Shown: one piece after another, positions 38,601-51,226 of the stretch
Numbering within the stretch: the first letter of the stretch is position 1
Layout of the letters: each line of letters opens with the position of its first letter
Assembly (NCBI RefSeq): GCF_026213295.1
Contig: NC_079432.1
Span: 11,829,312 to 11,893,311 of the forward strand
Source: Gadus chalcogrammus
Lineage: Eukaryota; Chordata; Actinopteri; Gadiformes; Gadidae
DNA length: 64,000 nucleotides
Reading direction: 5' to 3'
The notes under the pieces: model-generated
What the model saw: the letters and a program-made list of their open reading frames with translations, nothing else
What the model was told of the DNA's origin: nothing
Databases searched by the model: none
Made by a program: the position numbers and the translations under genes

Positions 38601-38900
38601 TCACATGTTTGAGTGCATGTGTGGGAGCGCTGAGTGTTCACAAGATCATCAAGGACAGGAGACGCATTAATGTCACTCTTGAACCCCCCCTTGGCTCATA
38701 AAACCTCTCTTGGATCAAAGTGGCAAAGTAAGTCATGTACGTTCATCGCCTATCATGCATCGTTTCAAACGACGAGTTTGAGCATTCTCCCAGGCCACGG
38801 CCAAATGCCTCTAAACACTGTGGAGGCGCCTGCGGGTGTTTTGCCCATCCGGGGGGCACCGTGGGGGAGGGAGGTAGGGGGGGAGGTAGGGGGGACTTAC
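35694..38900 (-). other. utrn intron 67-68 (3207 bp)
   Basis: Mostly unique. Holds a (TGAC)n tract (36744-36783), long interrupted GT-rich sequence (37330-37735), GAA triplets near 37996 and GGA-rich sequence near 38110. No gene seen. Confidence 0.9.
36744..36783 (+). repeat. (TGAC)n microsatellite, 40 bp
   Basis: Perfect tetranucleotide array. Confidence 0.95.
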
Positions 38901-39058
38901 GTGCTGGAAGCAGCTGCGGACGCTGGGCTCGATGTTGGAGCCCCCGAAGGCCGCCACCTCGCCCAGCTGCCGCGGGACCTGGATGGCGTCGTGCAGCAGG
39001 AGGCCCAGCTGCCTCTGGTCGCACGTGTCCCCCGCCGACGACACCTGGTTGAACAGGT
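38901..39058 (-). CDS. utrn: utrn exon (DMD exon 67 equivalent), EF-hand-like region
   Basis: A 158-bp exon, identical in length to DMD exon 67, from phase 1 to phase 0. It encodes [40 protein letters not shown] and [13 protein letters not shown]. The blocks [15 protein letters not shown] and [20 protein letters not shown] are near-invariant in the family. Acceptor CCCTCCAG, donor CAC|GTAAGT. The local sequence is strongly GC-rich. Confidence 0.97.
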
Positions 39059-40121
39059 CTGGAGGGGGGGAGAGAGAGGGGGCTTAGATACAGAGGTACA
39101 CAGACTCTGTGACTCCCAATCAGGAGTACGTCAGAGCAGGTTCCTTGGGCTGCTTGTAAAGGTTTGGATTTTTTCCTTGTTTGGACAAAAAATCAAAAAC
39201 AAAGTAAAAATATAGATATCGCTTTTGTTGAATTTGTAACGTTTTATAAACGTTGATTGTTGCTGATCAAAAGATAGAAGACGAAGGAATGCCTCAGCGT
39301 CTTCCATTTTATAAACCTAGGCCACTGCAATATTCATAATAACAATGCACAATCATAATAGCATAAAATTAGCTGAAAGACAATGAAGTCTGGAGGGTGA
39401 GTGTCCATGGAGGGGAACTTGAGGCAAACAAGATAAAACATCTCGGGACCCACTGGGGGTGAGATGGGGACAACGTGGCACAATCTCACAACAAGCTCAA
39501 GCTCTCTACTTCTTTTATTGTTGTTGTAGCGTTTGAAACCCCTTAACCCTCAGACACGCAGCGCCATGAACGTGGGCCCTCATCGCCCCGCGCAGCGACA
39601 AGGAGAGCGGGCTGGGAGAAAGGGGGTTGAAGACGGGGTTGTTTATCCAGCAGCAGATACCGTGCCTCTACAGAGCTGAACACAGAACCACTCTGCTTGC
39701 ACCGCTGGTGGGAGGAGAGGGGACTGAAGTCGAGGGGGTTAGAACGCAGGGGAGGCATGAAGAGGAGTGATGCTGAGGGAAGGGAACGGCAGCGGGGCTG
39801 GGAGGGGGGGATAAGAGCTTGGTGGGCCGACGCACTTCTTCTGTTCGGTTCCGCGTTGGGTTTTGATCTCCGCGAGGCCCCCCAACACACCAGCCCCTGC
39901 TGTAACTTAATGTCGCTGTTCCGCAAAGCTGCGTGCGTCTACCGTTGATGGAGTCTCGAGGTGTGTGTGCGTGTGTGTGTGTATGTTTGTGTGTGTGTTG
40001 AAAGACAGTGTGTGGAAAGCTTGCCTTGATGTAAGCACGAGGACAGGAGTAATGGTTGTGGGAGCAGTAGTAGGGATGCTTTCATGAGGAAAGCTCTGGG
40101 ACACTAGAGTAGATGTCACCA

Positions 40122-40250
<129 letters not shown>

Positions 40251-40569
40251 TCCGACTCCCTGGGGTTACACATAGCCTCTTACTTTCTGCAAGAATTTGT
40301 GTATATTTTATACCTCCCTCACAAAGTGAACGGAAATTGCAGAAAGTTGGGCTCAATTCAATGTGTGTGTGTGTGCGTGTGTGTGTGCGTCTGGCATGCT
40401 TGCGTGCATGCCTGCGTGTGTGCGTGACTGCGATGCCTGGCGCCACTACGGGCTCGGGCCTGACAGCCAATGAGAATCTGGAGGAGGACGGTGCGCAATC
40501 AAGCATGCTTCTCAGCCTAATAAAAAGTGCCAGCGGAACGAATAGGCCCAGGGACGGTGTCAGGGAGGG

Positions 40570-41150
40570 GGATATGCAGAGAGAGACAGAGAGAGGGCGA
40601 CAGAGAGAGAGACAGAGACAGAGAGAGAGAGAGACAGAGAGAGGGCGACAGATAGAGGGGCAGGGATGCAGAGAGAGAGAGACAGGGAGACAGATAGACG
40701 GTGAACGATAGAGAGACAGACAGGGTGACAGATAGAGGGGCAGGGACGCAGAGAGAGAGAGACACACAGAGAGACGGTGACAGATAGAGAGACAGAGACG
40801 CAGAGAGAGGGACAGAGAAAGAGACGGAGCAAGAGAGAGAGATGGAGACACAGAGAGCGCCAGAGAGAGGGCGAAAGATAGAGAGACAGGTATGCAGAAA
40901 GAGAGACAGAGAGAGAGAGGGCGACAGATAGAGAGACAGGCAAGCAGAAAGAGAGACAGACACAGAGAGAGCGACAGAGAGCGACAGATAAAGAGACAGA
41001 CACAGAGAGAATGAGAGAGAGAAAGACAGTCGCAGAGAGAAATTGAGGAGAAAGAGAGATGGACAGGGGCACAGAAGATACAGAGAGAGAGAGAAAGAGG
41101 GAGGGATAGAGAGAGAGAGGCATATACGGGGAGACGGAGAATGAGAGCAA
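40570..41150 (+). repeat. GA/GACA complex repeat, about 580 bp
   Basis: GAGAGACAGA, GGCGACAGATAGAG and GGGGCAGGGA-type blocks recur irregularly. The open frames through it on the minus strand (Leu/Ser/Cys-rich) reflect the repeat. Confidence 0.93.
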
Positions 41151-41671
41151 AGAATGGAGGGACAAAGACAGAGGAATCAAGTGAATGAGAGAGAGGGAGG
41201 GGAGCCGAAAGGAAGAGAGGAGCATGAGCGGACGGAGGAAGTGAGAAACGTTTATAGAAGGAGAAAAGGAGAATCGGGGAGGGCTCTGTCTGGTAGCGAT
41301 GGCAGCAGAGGGAGGGCTCAGAAGACGGCCACCACACCGCTAGGAGAAACGATTCCTCTCCGCCTAAGTAGACTGTCCCTGAAAACCCTCAACACGCCAG
41401 GCAAAAGCAGAAGCAAGAAGAGAGGGAAGGATCTAATGTGTGGGCAGAAGAGGAGGAGGGGGTGGGGGTCTCATTAAAGAAAAGCACATGAGAAAAACAC
41501 ATCCTATCTGTGGCTTCTCTCACTGATTAATACCGCTGGGAGGGGGGGGGGGGGGGGGGGGAAGGACGGAGGGGGAACTGATAAGGTGTGTATGTCGGGG
41601 AGCTCGGGAGTGCGTCTGTGTCTGTGTGTGAGAGAGTGTGTTGAAGCCAATTTCCAGGAAACTCCACGTAC

Positions 41672-41757
41672 ACTTGTACTTCTCCTCCAGGTGGCCCTTG
41701 GAGAGGGAGAGCAGCCCGATCTTCATCGAGAGGACGCGGATCTTCCCACTGCGACCG
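41672..41757 (-). CDS. utrn: utrn exon (DMD exon 66 equivalent), EF-hand-like region
   Basis: An 86-bp exon, the same length as DMD exon 66, from phase 2 to phase 1. It encodes GRSGKIRVLSMKIGLLSLSK followed by GHLEEKYK. The loop residues GRSGKIR resemble a degenerate EF-hand calcium loop. The acceptor is GTCCACAG, with a 34-bp (GT)n tract about 16 bp upstream on the transcribed strand. The donor is AAGT|GTACGT. Confidence 0.96.
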
Positions 41758-41770
41758 CTGTGGACGCCGC

Positions 41771-41809
<39 letters not shown>

Positions 41810-42156
41810 AGGACAAATGAGTTAATGAACGACATTTACAATATGTTAATATGCATACCATCAAGTCTGTAAAAGAGTTTGTGTGTGTGTGTGTGTGCCC
41901 GCACATGTCTCCCAGTGACAAGTGTGACGCTTGGGAAGCAGATAGGCGTGTCTGCGGGTTCAGATCACGATACAAAGCAATTATTCTTTCACGGCGGCGG
42001 TAGCGACGCCGCAATCAGTACCTGACTGGTAAGAAAGTTAATTTATAGTCAATTAGCTCACAGGCATCCACCAAGGCACATCTCTGTGGGCGTGTGCGCG
42101 TGTGCGTGTGCGTGTGCGTTTGTGTGTGTGTGTGCGCGTGTGTGCGTCCAACGCAC
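41758..42156 (-). other. utrn intron 65-66 (399 bp)
   Basis: A short intron with (CA)n at 41774-41807 near the acceptor, (GT)n at 41880-41897 and a GT/GC tract at the donor; these could pair in the RNA. Confidence 0.9.
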
Positions 42157-42358
42157 GTGTCGTAGACGTTGAGCAGCCAGTTGAGGCACATGTCGACGCA
42201 GAGCGGCACGTTGACCAGGTCTTTGTGCTGCTGCTCCAGGCCGTGGTACACCGACGTCAGGCAGTTGATGACGTCAGGCACCGCGAGCTGCTGGCTGTTC
42301 TTGGTCAGCTTGTGCTGCTCGAAGGTGCTCTGGGCCACGCCCAGCTCCAGCAGGTCCA
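42157..42358 (-). CDS. utrn: utrn exon (DMD exon 65 equivalent), EF-hand-like region
   Basis: A 202-bp exon, the same length as DMD exon 65, from phase 1 to phase 2. It encodes [20 protein letters not shown], then [20 protein letters not shown] and [13 protein letters not shown]. The VPDVINCLT and [19 protein letters not shown] blocks are hallmark EF-hand-like sequence of the family. The acceptor follows a C-rich tract ending CCCCAG. The donor AC|GTGCGTTGG is weaker than consensus and is followed by alternating CA/CG dinucleotides. Confidence 0.97.
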
Positions 42359-44570
42359 CTGGGGAGGGGGGGGGGGGGAGACGTGGTTAACATTATTATA
42401 GTCTCAAGCTGCGTTTACACCAAGAATTAATGTGTGGCGTGAATCCATACAAAGCCTATGCAAAGACTTTGTTTAGAGGTGGATTTACTGCCAGAAGAAT
42501 CTGCGGCGCAAATTGATGAATGAATGAATAAGGTTTTGGTATCATAGTTTGAGTTTTTGTTAGTTTGGGTTACTCTGGCTGCACTGGAACACCATCTCCA
42601 ACCCTTACTAGTGGGTTTTGGTTATTCAATAATGTATTAATGGATACCCTAATCAACATTATCACCATGAGTACATATGAACACCATCACAAAATGATTA
42701 CTAAAACCATTAGTTAAACGTTGATTAACTGTTAGTTAATGCATATTACTGAATTAACCAATTTTAAATTGTCATGGTTAATCAATATACCCCTTATTTA
42801 TAATGTGACCGTTCTTTCTATTCCTATTTTGTAATTGTATAATTTTTAACTTTTTGTGCACGTAATTGATCCATTCTAATAACTGAATTGACTTGAGAGA
42901 ATGATAATGGAGAGAGGAAAACAGAGAGAGGGAGGCAGAGACAGATATAAGATTGAGACCGAGAAAAATGAACAGAGGAAGAGAAATGAATTGAGAGTTA
43001 AGTGGGGATGAGCTGAAGAAAGAAGGACATAGAAGGCGAAAAGAGAGTACGAGTGGATGAGTGATGAGAGAGGGAGGGGGGGGGGGCACAAGTAGAGTGA
43101 AAGGAAGATCAAGATGGATAGCTGACAGACAGGGAGAGGAGAAGAGATGGAGAGGTGTGCAGAACCAACAGTTACCTATTCAGTTCTGTTGCCTTTAGCT
43201 TTCTCTATTGCTTACTCATAGAGGCAAGACACCCCAGAAGTGCGAACGCCGAATGTTCACACTAAATGTGTCCCTGATTAAACCACCCAACTTATTCTTT
43301 CAAGAGTTTTAAAATGAAATTAGGATTCCATAAGGAAAAGAATAGCAGACTCGGGATTAATAAACTGAAACAAGAGAGCCCACACTGGAGGTTTCCATCT
43401 CTCTCTCTCGGAGTTGACGCGGTAAAACCGACAGTGTTATCCATCATCCAGAGACCAGAAAAAGGATCAAATTAAAAGTGCTACCCGCTTTATCAAGTTC
43501 ATGCATCTCTCCCTCAGCCTGCCAATCTAATGAGGACGCATGCGAGCCTGCTAGTTAAAGAAGCCGCATACAAAACCGTTAGAGACAGAGCGAGAGACTA
43601 TTGATCCCACAGCGCTAATAAAGCCCTAAGGGAGAGCGATAGAAAACAATGCAACCTATACATGTAAGCGCTAAAGTGCAGATGGGTGCACACGATAGGT
43701 TGTGATTTAATTGGGAGTTAAGTGAAAAGCAGGGTTTACGCTCCCTTCAATTCACAATCTATGTTCCACACGCGTGCAAGCACGCACGCACACGCACACG
43801 CCCACACAACTGCCTATACTAACTCACATCTTCCTTCACCCAAACACACAGACTGGCACTAAGGGTAGTGTATGCGAGCACTTCATCATGAAATTCTACT
43901 GAGGTCATTTAAACTTTTAATTTAAAACATTAAATTAAATAATACTATCGCAGTGAAGAAAGACTTTTGGATATGATTCAGAGCTCTTCTACTAACAATT
44001 ATGTTCATTGTGGAAAGTCAATTAATCTCAGTCCACCTCATGTCGTAAATAATGGAAAGTGCCCATCAAGTTCCAGGAGCAAAATGAGGATGTCTTGAAT
44101 TTGCTTGATTTGTCTTACACGCTGACAAGTAAATTGTAGAATCTCAAAAGAGAGGGGGAAAGGTGAAATGGATATTTTCATGTCTGAATCAATACACTTG
44201 GTAAATTTCCAAATCCATTAATAGATGAACAACAGTTTAATCAATATTTTATCTATCTAGCTCAAAGAGACGGATAGGCCTGCCAGGAAAAGGATAGTGA
44301 ATCCAAGGGTGGGCATCCATGCTAATAATGTATTCAGTCACGGAAAGATCCAGACCATTTGGATAAAAGCATCCATCAAAGGGCATATCAAATCCATATA
44401 ATTCATTTTCTATTGATCGCCGAGCACTAATACGATTTGAAACCCAGAGATACACGGTTCTACTCCAGGCTCCAGGCAATCACCTTCCTCACCCTCTCTG
44501 ACCTTCATCATGGCCGCCTGGCATCAAACCCCTTCGACCCTCTCATCCATCTGTCGTCCACTACAGACAA

Positions 44571-44575
<5 letters not shown>

Positions 44576-44624
<49 letters not shown>

Positions 44625-44644
44625 CCCCCCCCCCCCCCCCCCCC
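44576..44644 (+). repeat. (CT)n and C homopolymer
   Basis: About 43 bp of CT followed by a 19-base C run. Confidence 0.95.
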
Positions 44645-45056
44645 ACCCTTCCCTCTTTGTCTGTGACCTCGATCGCTCCACGCCGCCTCAAGCAGTGGCA
44701 GGGCGTGTTTACACCGAACCCGACACCTCTCGCCAAAGGACAACGGCCTCCTCGCAACTAAAGTGAGAGGGTCAGCGAGCGGCCACTCACGGTTGGCTCC
44801 CGCCGCGGTGCTACACGCCGCTAGGGAGCCGGGAAAGTGTGGCGCGATGGCAGGAAGCCCCACTGTGGGCGTGTTCGCCCTGGCCCCCTCCCCGCGGTGC
44901 ACACTTAACCTAATTAGCCGTTTTATGGCATGCGTGTGTGTGTGTGTATGTGTGTGTGTGGGTGTCGTTTACGCGCCACCCACACACACACATACACACA
45001 CACACACATGCAGAGAGACAGACAGACACAGACTGAGACACAGACACACGCACACG

Positions 45057-45098
<42 letters not shown>

Positions 45099-45430
45099 AT
45101 CTTGCAAATCCCTCCGAGCAAACATGAATTAAATTCTCAGAATCCAGGCCAATAACTAATAACTACAGTTCCTGCGCGTGTGTTGGTGCACGTGTGTCTG
45201 CCGCCACAGCTCTAATCTAATGGGTGAAATTGAATTGCAGTACCGGGAGTGGAAGTCACTCAGGCTTATGAGCTGGCGTCACAAACAAACACATGCGCGT
45301 GATCACACAGGCGATATGAGATAGCAAACTAAAGCGCCTGAATCATTGAAAGTCATTAACAGCCGGCAAACATAATAACACTATTGCTGCTTTGATGAGC
45401 ACACATATTGTGGTATGTATGCCTAGTGCT

Positions 45431-45535
<105 letters not shown>

Positions 45536-46396
45536 TATATGCATGCCGTGCACACACGTAGACACACACGCACGCACATTATTCAAACATCGGGATACAA
45601 ATGAGCATTATTGGATGCTCTAGTGTGTGACTTTGCTCATGTGAACACCTGGATACATATTCACTTAGTTATTTGCCATAACGATACAAAGCCAGGCCTT
45701 TAAGCTTCTGAAATTCCATCTGAAATTCCCTGGATGGAGGGATTCTCACAAAACCAAACGACACGCACTGTTTCTGTGTGCATGCATGCGCTCGCGATTA
45801 AATTAGTTAGGTGCAAAGACTCTAGCAAACAACAGCACCTGTGTAGGCCAAACAATGAGCTTGTTGATGGATGTCAGGCCCGGCATGCAGTGCTTGGTGT
45901 GCCTCTCTCCCTGGCTTGGCCTTGCGTGTCATTATTGCCTGCTGTTCTCTCTATCACCAATAGGGGAGCTGTCGCTATGGGCCGTGCCAGGTTATTGACT
46001 GGGCTGATTGGACGGGAGTTAAAAGAAGCCCTTCCCGTCGGCTGGCTCTCACTCACTGTGGCTCCGGCCTGAAGCTCCTCACTCCCTAATTTTGCGTTAT
46101 ACTACACCTGCTGATATGCACTACACTTTTGGTATGGCTTCCCATTACTGCTAATGTTTGCATATAGTTAATTTAATAAATGATTGCTCTCAGCGTGGTC
46201 TCCCCGTTTATGTCAGCTCTACTTGAGCCAAGTGGTCCTGGCATGGAAAAAAAAAGCGAACTGGAGTTGGTGTCACCCGTATAAAATTAGATCGACAGCC
46301 CTGTACAAACACACACACGTGTTAAATGTGGAGTCTAAACTATGTTTGACTTGCACATTATCTTGGCTCTGTGTATGGCACGGTTTCAAATCGTTA

Positions 46397-46678
<282 letters not shown>

Positions 46679-46865
46679 TTAGCTAAAGATCCAGCTCATT
46701 GGGCCCAGCAGGAGGGGATCCCTGGGTGCTCTCTGTGTGCATCACGCAAACACAGGCTGACTTCCAAGAGGTGGGAGGAGCCCCCCCTGGTCTGGGCTGT
46801 GTAATTGGGTTAGTTTGCCCCTCTCATAGGAACCGTGGCCTATTAAGACACAATCTACCCTCCCC

Positions 46866-47018
<153 letters not shown>

Positions 47019-48235
47019 TTAAAAAAAGCACAAAACCAAGCAGAGGCAGATGTTAAGCTGTGCGCAAACACACACACCTACTGTATTCAAACGTAAAAGC
47101 CCCACTTTTTTCTGACATTTATGAGTGATACCAACACACACCAAGAGCATGTTAATATACAGAAGAGAGCAACAGATATTTAAAATATGAATCATCAATA
47201 AACTCAAGTTTTCTATATTGCTGTCAACTACCCCTTCAGCATTTTTCTTATATAATATTTATCTATATCTATATTTATTTATGTGAATTTGACAGTCAAG
47301 AGAAGGCATCAACACACACACACATACACATAGAATAAAGACTCAAACGCACACATTTACAGACACAAACACACACACACACACACTTGTCAGATCACTA
47401 CAAGAACCACAGCATGCACAGCCAGGCTCAACGGCGGGGAAACGGTTGAAGAGCCGCATCAGGCCGCCATAGAGACGTCTAAGAGCTGACTCCCTCCCCC
47501 TCAAACCAATTCCTCAGCGTGTGTTCGGCACGCACTCACAAACAAAGCCTGGGAAAACATCAAATATTGAAAATAAGAGAACCGTCATAAAACACAAGGC
47601 CCAGAATAGAACAAACCCGAGCGTGTCGACACTCCCCGTCTCCTCCTTCCCTTCGTTTGACTCCTATCTCTTGCCGGTCGTTTGTTGATTTTATTCAGTG
47701 GCGGGGTGTTTATGCCAAATAGATGACGGGACATCTTGATGTACTGCTCCGTTTCTGCTGCGGGCGCGAGTCCACTTAACTCTTGCTCACCCAACCTTCC
47801 CCTGGTGGATTTTATAGATTCTAATTCCCCCCCCACCTTCATCATCTCAATGTCTTCCTCGCACACACCCACACACACCGGGTGTGCCACCAGCGTACAA
47901 GAGAGGAACCAGGTGGAAGAGAGTCACCCACAAACCCAATGGCCACCGACCCACTCTGTCCGTGGATTGGACCATGAGCTACCTCAAGGTAGGATTCATC
48001 TACCCACTCCGTCCGTCCCCCAAAATGTGGGGGTGGGTTTGTGTTTTCTGAAGCAAAGCGTAAGGCGAGGGGGGATTACTGAGGAGGGGGCGATGACTTA
48101 CTCCGCCATGGGACGCGTGAATCAAAGCGTGTCGTAACGCAGCTGTGAGGGCCCGGCTAACAACATCAAAGACGATGTAATGCGGCCATGACCGTCTGCA
48201 GATTATTTATACACAGACGCAGACTGAGACACGCG

Positions 48236-48347
<112 letters not shown>

Positions 48348-48820
48348 ATTCTCTTCAGAGTAACCGGGGAGACAGTGGTGGCCCAGCCCAGCTGAGCTAC
48401 TAAAGTCCTTCTCTCAAGACACAAGCAGAACTTTCAAGGGTAAGGGAGATAAAGAGCGGAGGACTTGAGAACACTTTTTTGAAGAGCTTTGTTTGGCGGG
48501 CGCCCATTATCCAGGAATCATCTGCATTCGAGGCGGTGGCGGCGGCGTATATTTACCGTGCCAAGAGGCTGACATTTTACTCCTTAATGAAAGAACCGCC
48601 GGTGCCAAACCTCGTTCTCTCTCTTCCTTTGTCTACCCTCTCTCTGTCTTCAAGACGATTTAGAGAAGAAAAGAGAGGGCTCGGTGTGAAATACAGACGA
48701 GAGGAGCCGTGGAGGCGCTGTTCAGAGGACTGGGGGCCAGGGTTTAACTGTACACCGGGACGCTGAGGGTCTCGCAGAGATGCTGCTCTTTCTTCAGGGG
48801 GCAACATAGCACTAATCGTT

Positions 48821-49007
48821 GTGAGTGAGTGAGTGAGTGAGTGAGTGAGTGAGTGAGTGAGTGAGTGAGTGAGTGAGTGAGTGAGTGAGTGAGTGAGTGA
48901 GTGAGTGAGTGAGTGAGTGAGTGAGTGAGTGAGTGAGTGAGTGAGTGAGTGAGTGAGTGAGTGAGTGAGTGAGTGAGTGAGTGAGTGAGTGAGTGAGTGA
49001 GTGAGTG
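48821..49007 (+). repeat. (GAGT)n microsatellite, 187 bp
   Basis: About 46 perfect GAGT units, the longest uninterrupted array in the window, followed by (GTGC)-type sequence. Confidence 0.97.
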
Positions 49008-51165
49008 CGCGTGTGTGCGCGTGTGTGCGCGCGTGCAAGAGATAGTTGGCTTAGATATGTTTCTTAAGGGGAATCTCAGCGTAAACATGAAGATATTTAA
49101 CTGTGCTTCGCGATGGCTACCTTGGGATGGCTGGGGGAGGAGAGACAAAAATGATGAGGCCAGTAGAGCAATGGCTCTGGGGGGGGGAAATAAAATAAAA
49201 AATGTTCATGTTCTTTTTACGGGGCTGTTTGGGTCTGGGTGAACATGAATCAGCAGCTGGGACTATCTGATAACACTGAAAAACACACCTCTTGTCTTCC
49301 AAGGTTAACCGAGAGCACGGCAACGTTTTGTTGCGTTTGTTTGTGACACCCTGACAGGCGGTGTCCTTTTCATTGGCCATTTTGTAGGCCTTTGCTCCAA
49401 AACATAACAATAATACAATGTCATTTTCCTCTGCCACCTATTACCTAGCTGGATGGGACCATGGGCTACCGCAGTGTAGGATTCTTCTATCGATCCTTCC
49501 GCCAACCTATCACAAAACTCAATCCTACAACACACATTCAAAAGCCGCTCGCTCTGAGAAAAACGTCCCATATTGGGTACATGAAAAATAAGTCATCCGA
49601 ATTTGCGTCAGAGTGCAGCAGCTAATTATGGACTGGACATCAGCCCCGGGTGTGCTGCAGCAGCCTGAGCTAGGACGCCTGCAAGGTCCAGCCAGAGTGC
49701 AGACAAAGCACAGGTATCCTAGCGCACACACACACACGTGCATGCGTGCATGCGAGTGTGTGAGAGAGTGTGATTGTGCGTGTGCGTGTGTGTGTGTGCG
49801 TGTGTACACGTGCATTTGTATGGATGTGTGCATTTGGACCGGAGGTTTATAGTTTGGGCACATCTAGATCGCAGGCTGCTGTTGTTTATGTTGTGAGCAA
49901 TGTCCTTGCAGCTGACGCATGCCTGCGTATGCATGTGCCTCGCTCCTCAGATCCTCTCCACTCGTCCGCCGCAAGCCCAAACACAGCGCAGGTGTCATCC
50001 TTTCCTCTCCTTCCTCGCTCTTCTTTCCTATTCTTCTTCTTCTTCTTCTTCATTACGTCACCCGCTTGCCTTTCCCATTCCAAATCCCATCTTCCTCTAA
50101 GCCTATCTGCGGATTTTCTCTTTAAAGGGGGCATAGTGAGAAACGTCTAGATAGGGCTCCTAAGCCTCCGCTGCTCATCACAAACGGCCTCACACACGCG
50201 TTATCTAGTCCCTTGAGACACGTGACTGTTATGTGACTTGTGTACATGGTCGACATTTTTGAGAAAAAAGGATAAGGACAATCACTGTAAATAGGGGGGT
50301 AATCTTTCAAAATGACTTTCGTAGTCATGTGGTATAATTGCACTTGTCTCCCCCCCCCCCCCCCCTATTTATTTTCTCCTTGCACATGAGGTCCCATTTT
50401 TGAGGTAGGGTGCGAATTGTCAAGCTAACAATACTTTGGATTAGCTGTGAGCTAATCCGTAGCCCACGGCCCACATAAACAGAGTAAACATGTCATGCGG
50501 GTGAGCTAGCCTTTCCACCGTGCCACGTTCGCTACCAAGTAGCGCTGCTTAAGCATAGCCGCTAAGCTTCACACACTGAAGTGAACTGTGGGGGCTGAAG
50601 TGTTTTGCTGAATGGCAGTTCGGTAATCATATACGTTTAAAAAAATAATAATTTAGGGGGGAGGAATAAAAATGGTATAGTATATATAAAAAAGCTAAAT
50701 GACATATATCAAAGGCATACATAAAATATACCAGAGGTAATATTCCCAATTGAGTGAGCGTGGGGTTTATAAATGAAAGGGATTTTATGGTCACACACGG
50801 ACAGATTCCGGCCCCCGTAAAGGATGTGATTTACAAAGTGGAAAAAACAACAAAAAATAAACGCTCTAATAAACGTTTTACGTTGTAGAGAAAGAGATAC
50901 CCCAGGAGAGTAAGCACACGTTCCGGAATCACATTTGGGCAGGTCGATGGGCACCGGAGAAGAAAGTGATATTAGCATAACTGTGATAAAACAAGCTCTA
51001 CGCTTTATCTCACATTTGTTGAACTGAATATTCACAACAGACTGCACCCAGACACAAACAGACACAGAGACACACACACACGAGACAGCATAACACAGTC
51101 ACATAAAAAACACATTTACACACACAAATATCGCAAAGAAAGACATTCATGACATGGCTCCTTAC

Positions 51166-51226
51166 TTGATGTAATAGGGGACCTTGTTTTGAGACACTGC
51201 TCGTTGCCAGGGCAGCTCTACCGATG
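51166..51226 (-). CDS. utrn: utrn exon (DMD exon 62 equivalent), WW domain first half
   Basis: A 61-bp exon, the same length as DMD exon 62, from phase 1 to phase 2. It encodes TSVELPWQRAVSQNKVPYYI plus part of an Asn codon. This is the first strand and turn of the WW domain, which supports binding of the PPxY motif of beta-dystroglycan. The first WW tryptophan (LPWQR) and the YY pair are present. Acceptor CCTGCAG, donor CAA|GTAAGG. In human DMD the intron after this exon holds the Dp71 promoter and first exon; here that intron is 47014-51165, and I found no convincing internal first exon in it. Confidence 0.95.

Noticed and set aside
42600..42790. TTAGTTAA-rich AT sequence resembling common fish repeats
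   Set aside because: Suggestive, but no clear unit, ends or target duplication could be defined.
49886..50134. Minus-strand frame MPPLKRKSADRLRGR as a possible Dp71-like first exon of utrn
   Set aside because: It lies in the right intron and begins with ATG, but no GT donor in phase 2 follows at a fitting place and there is no promoter signature.
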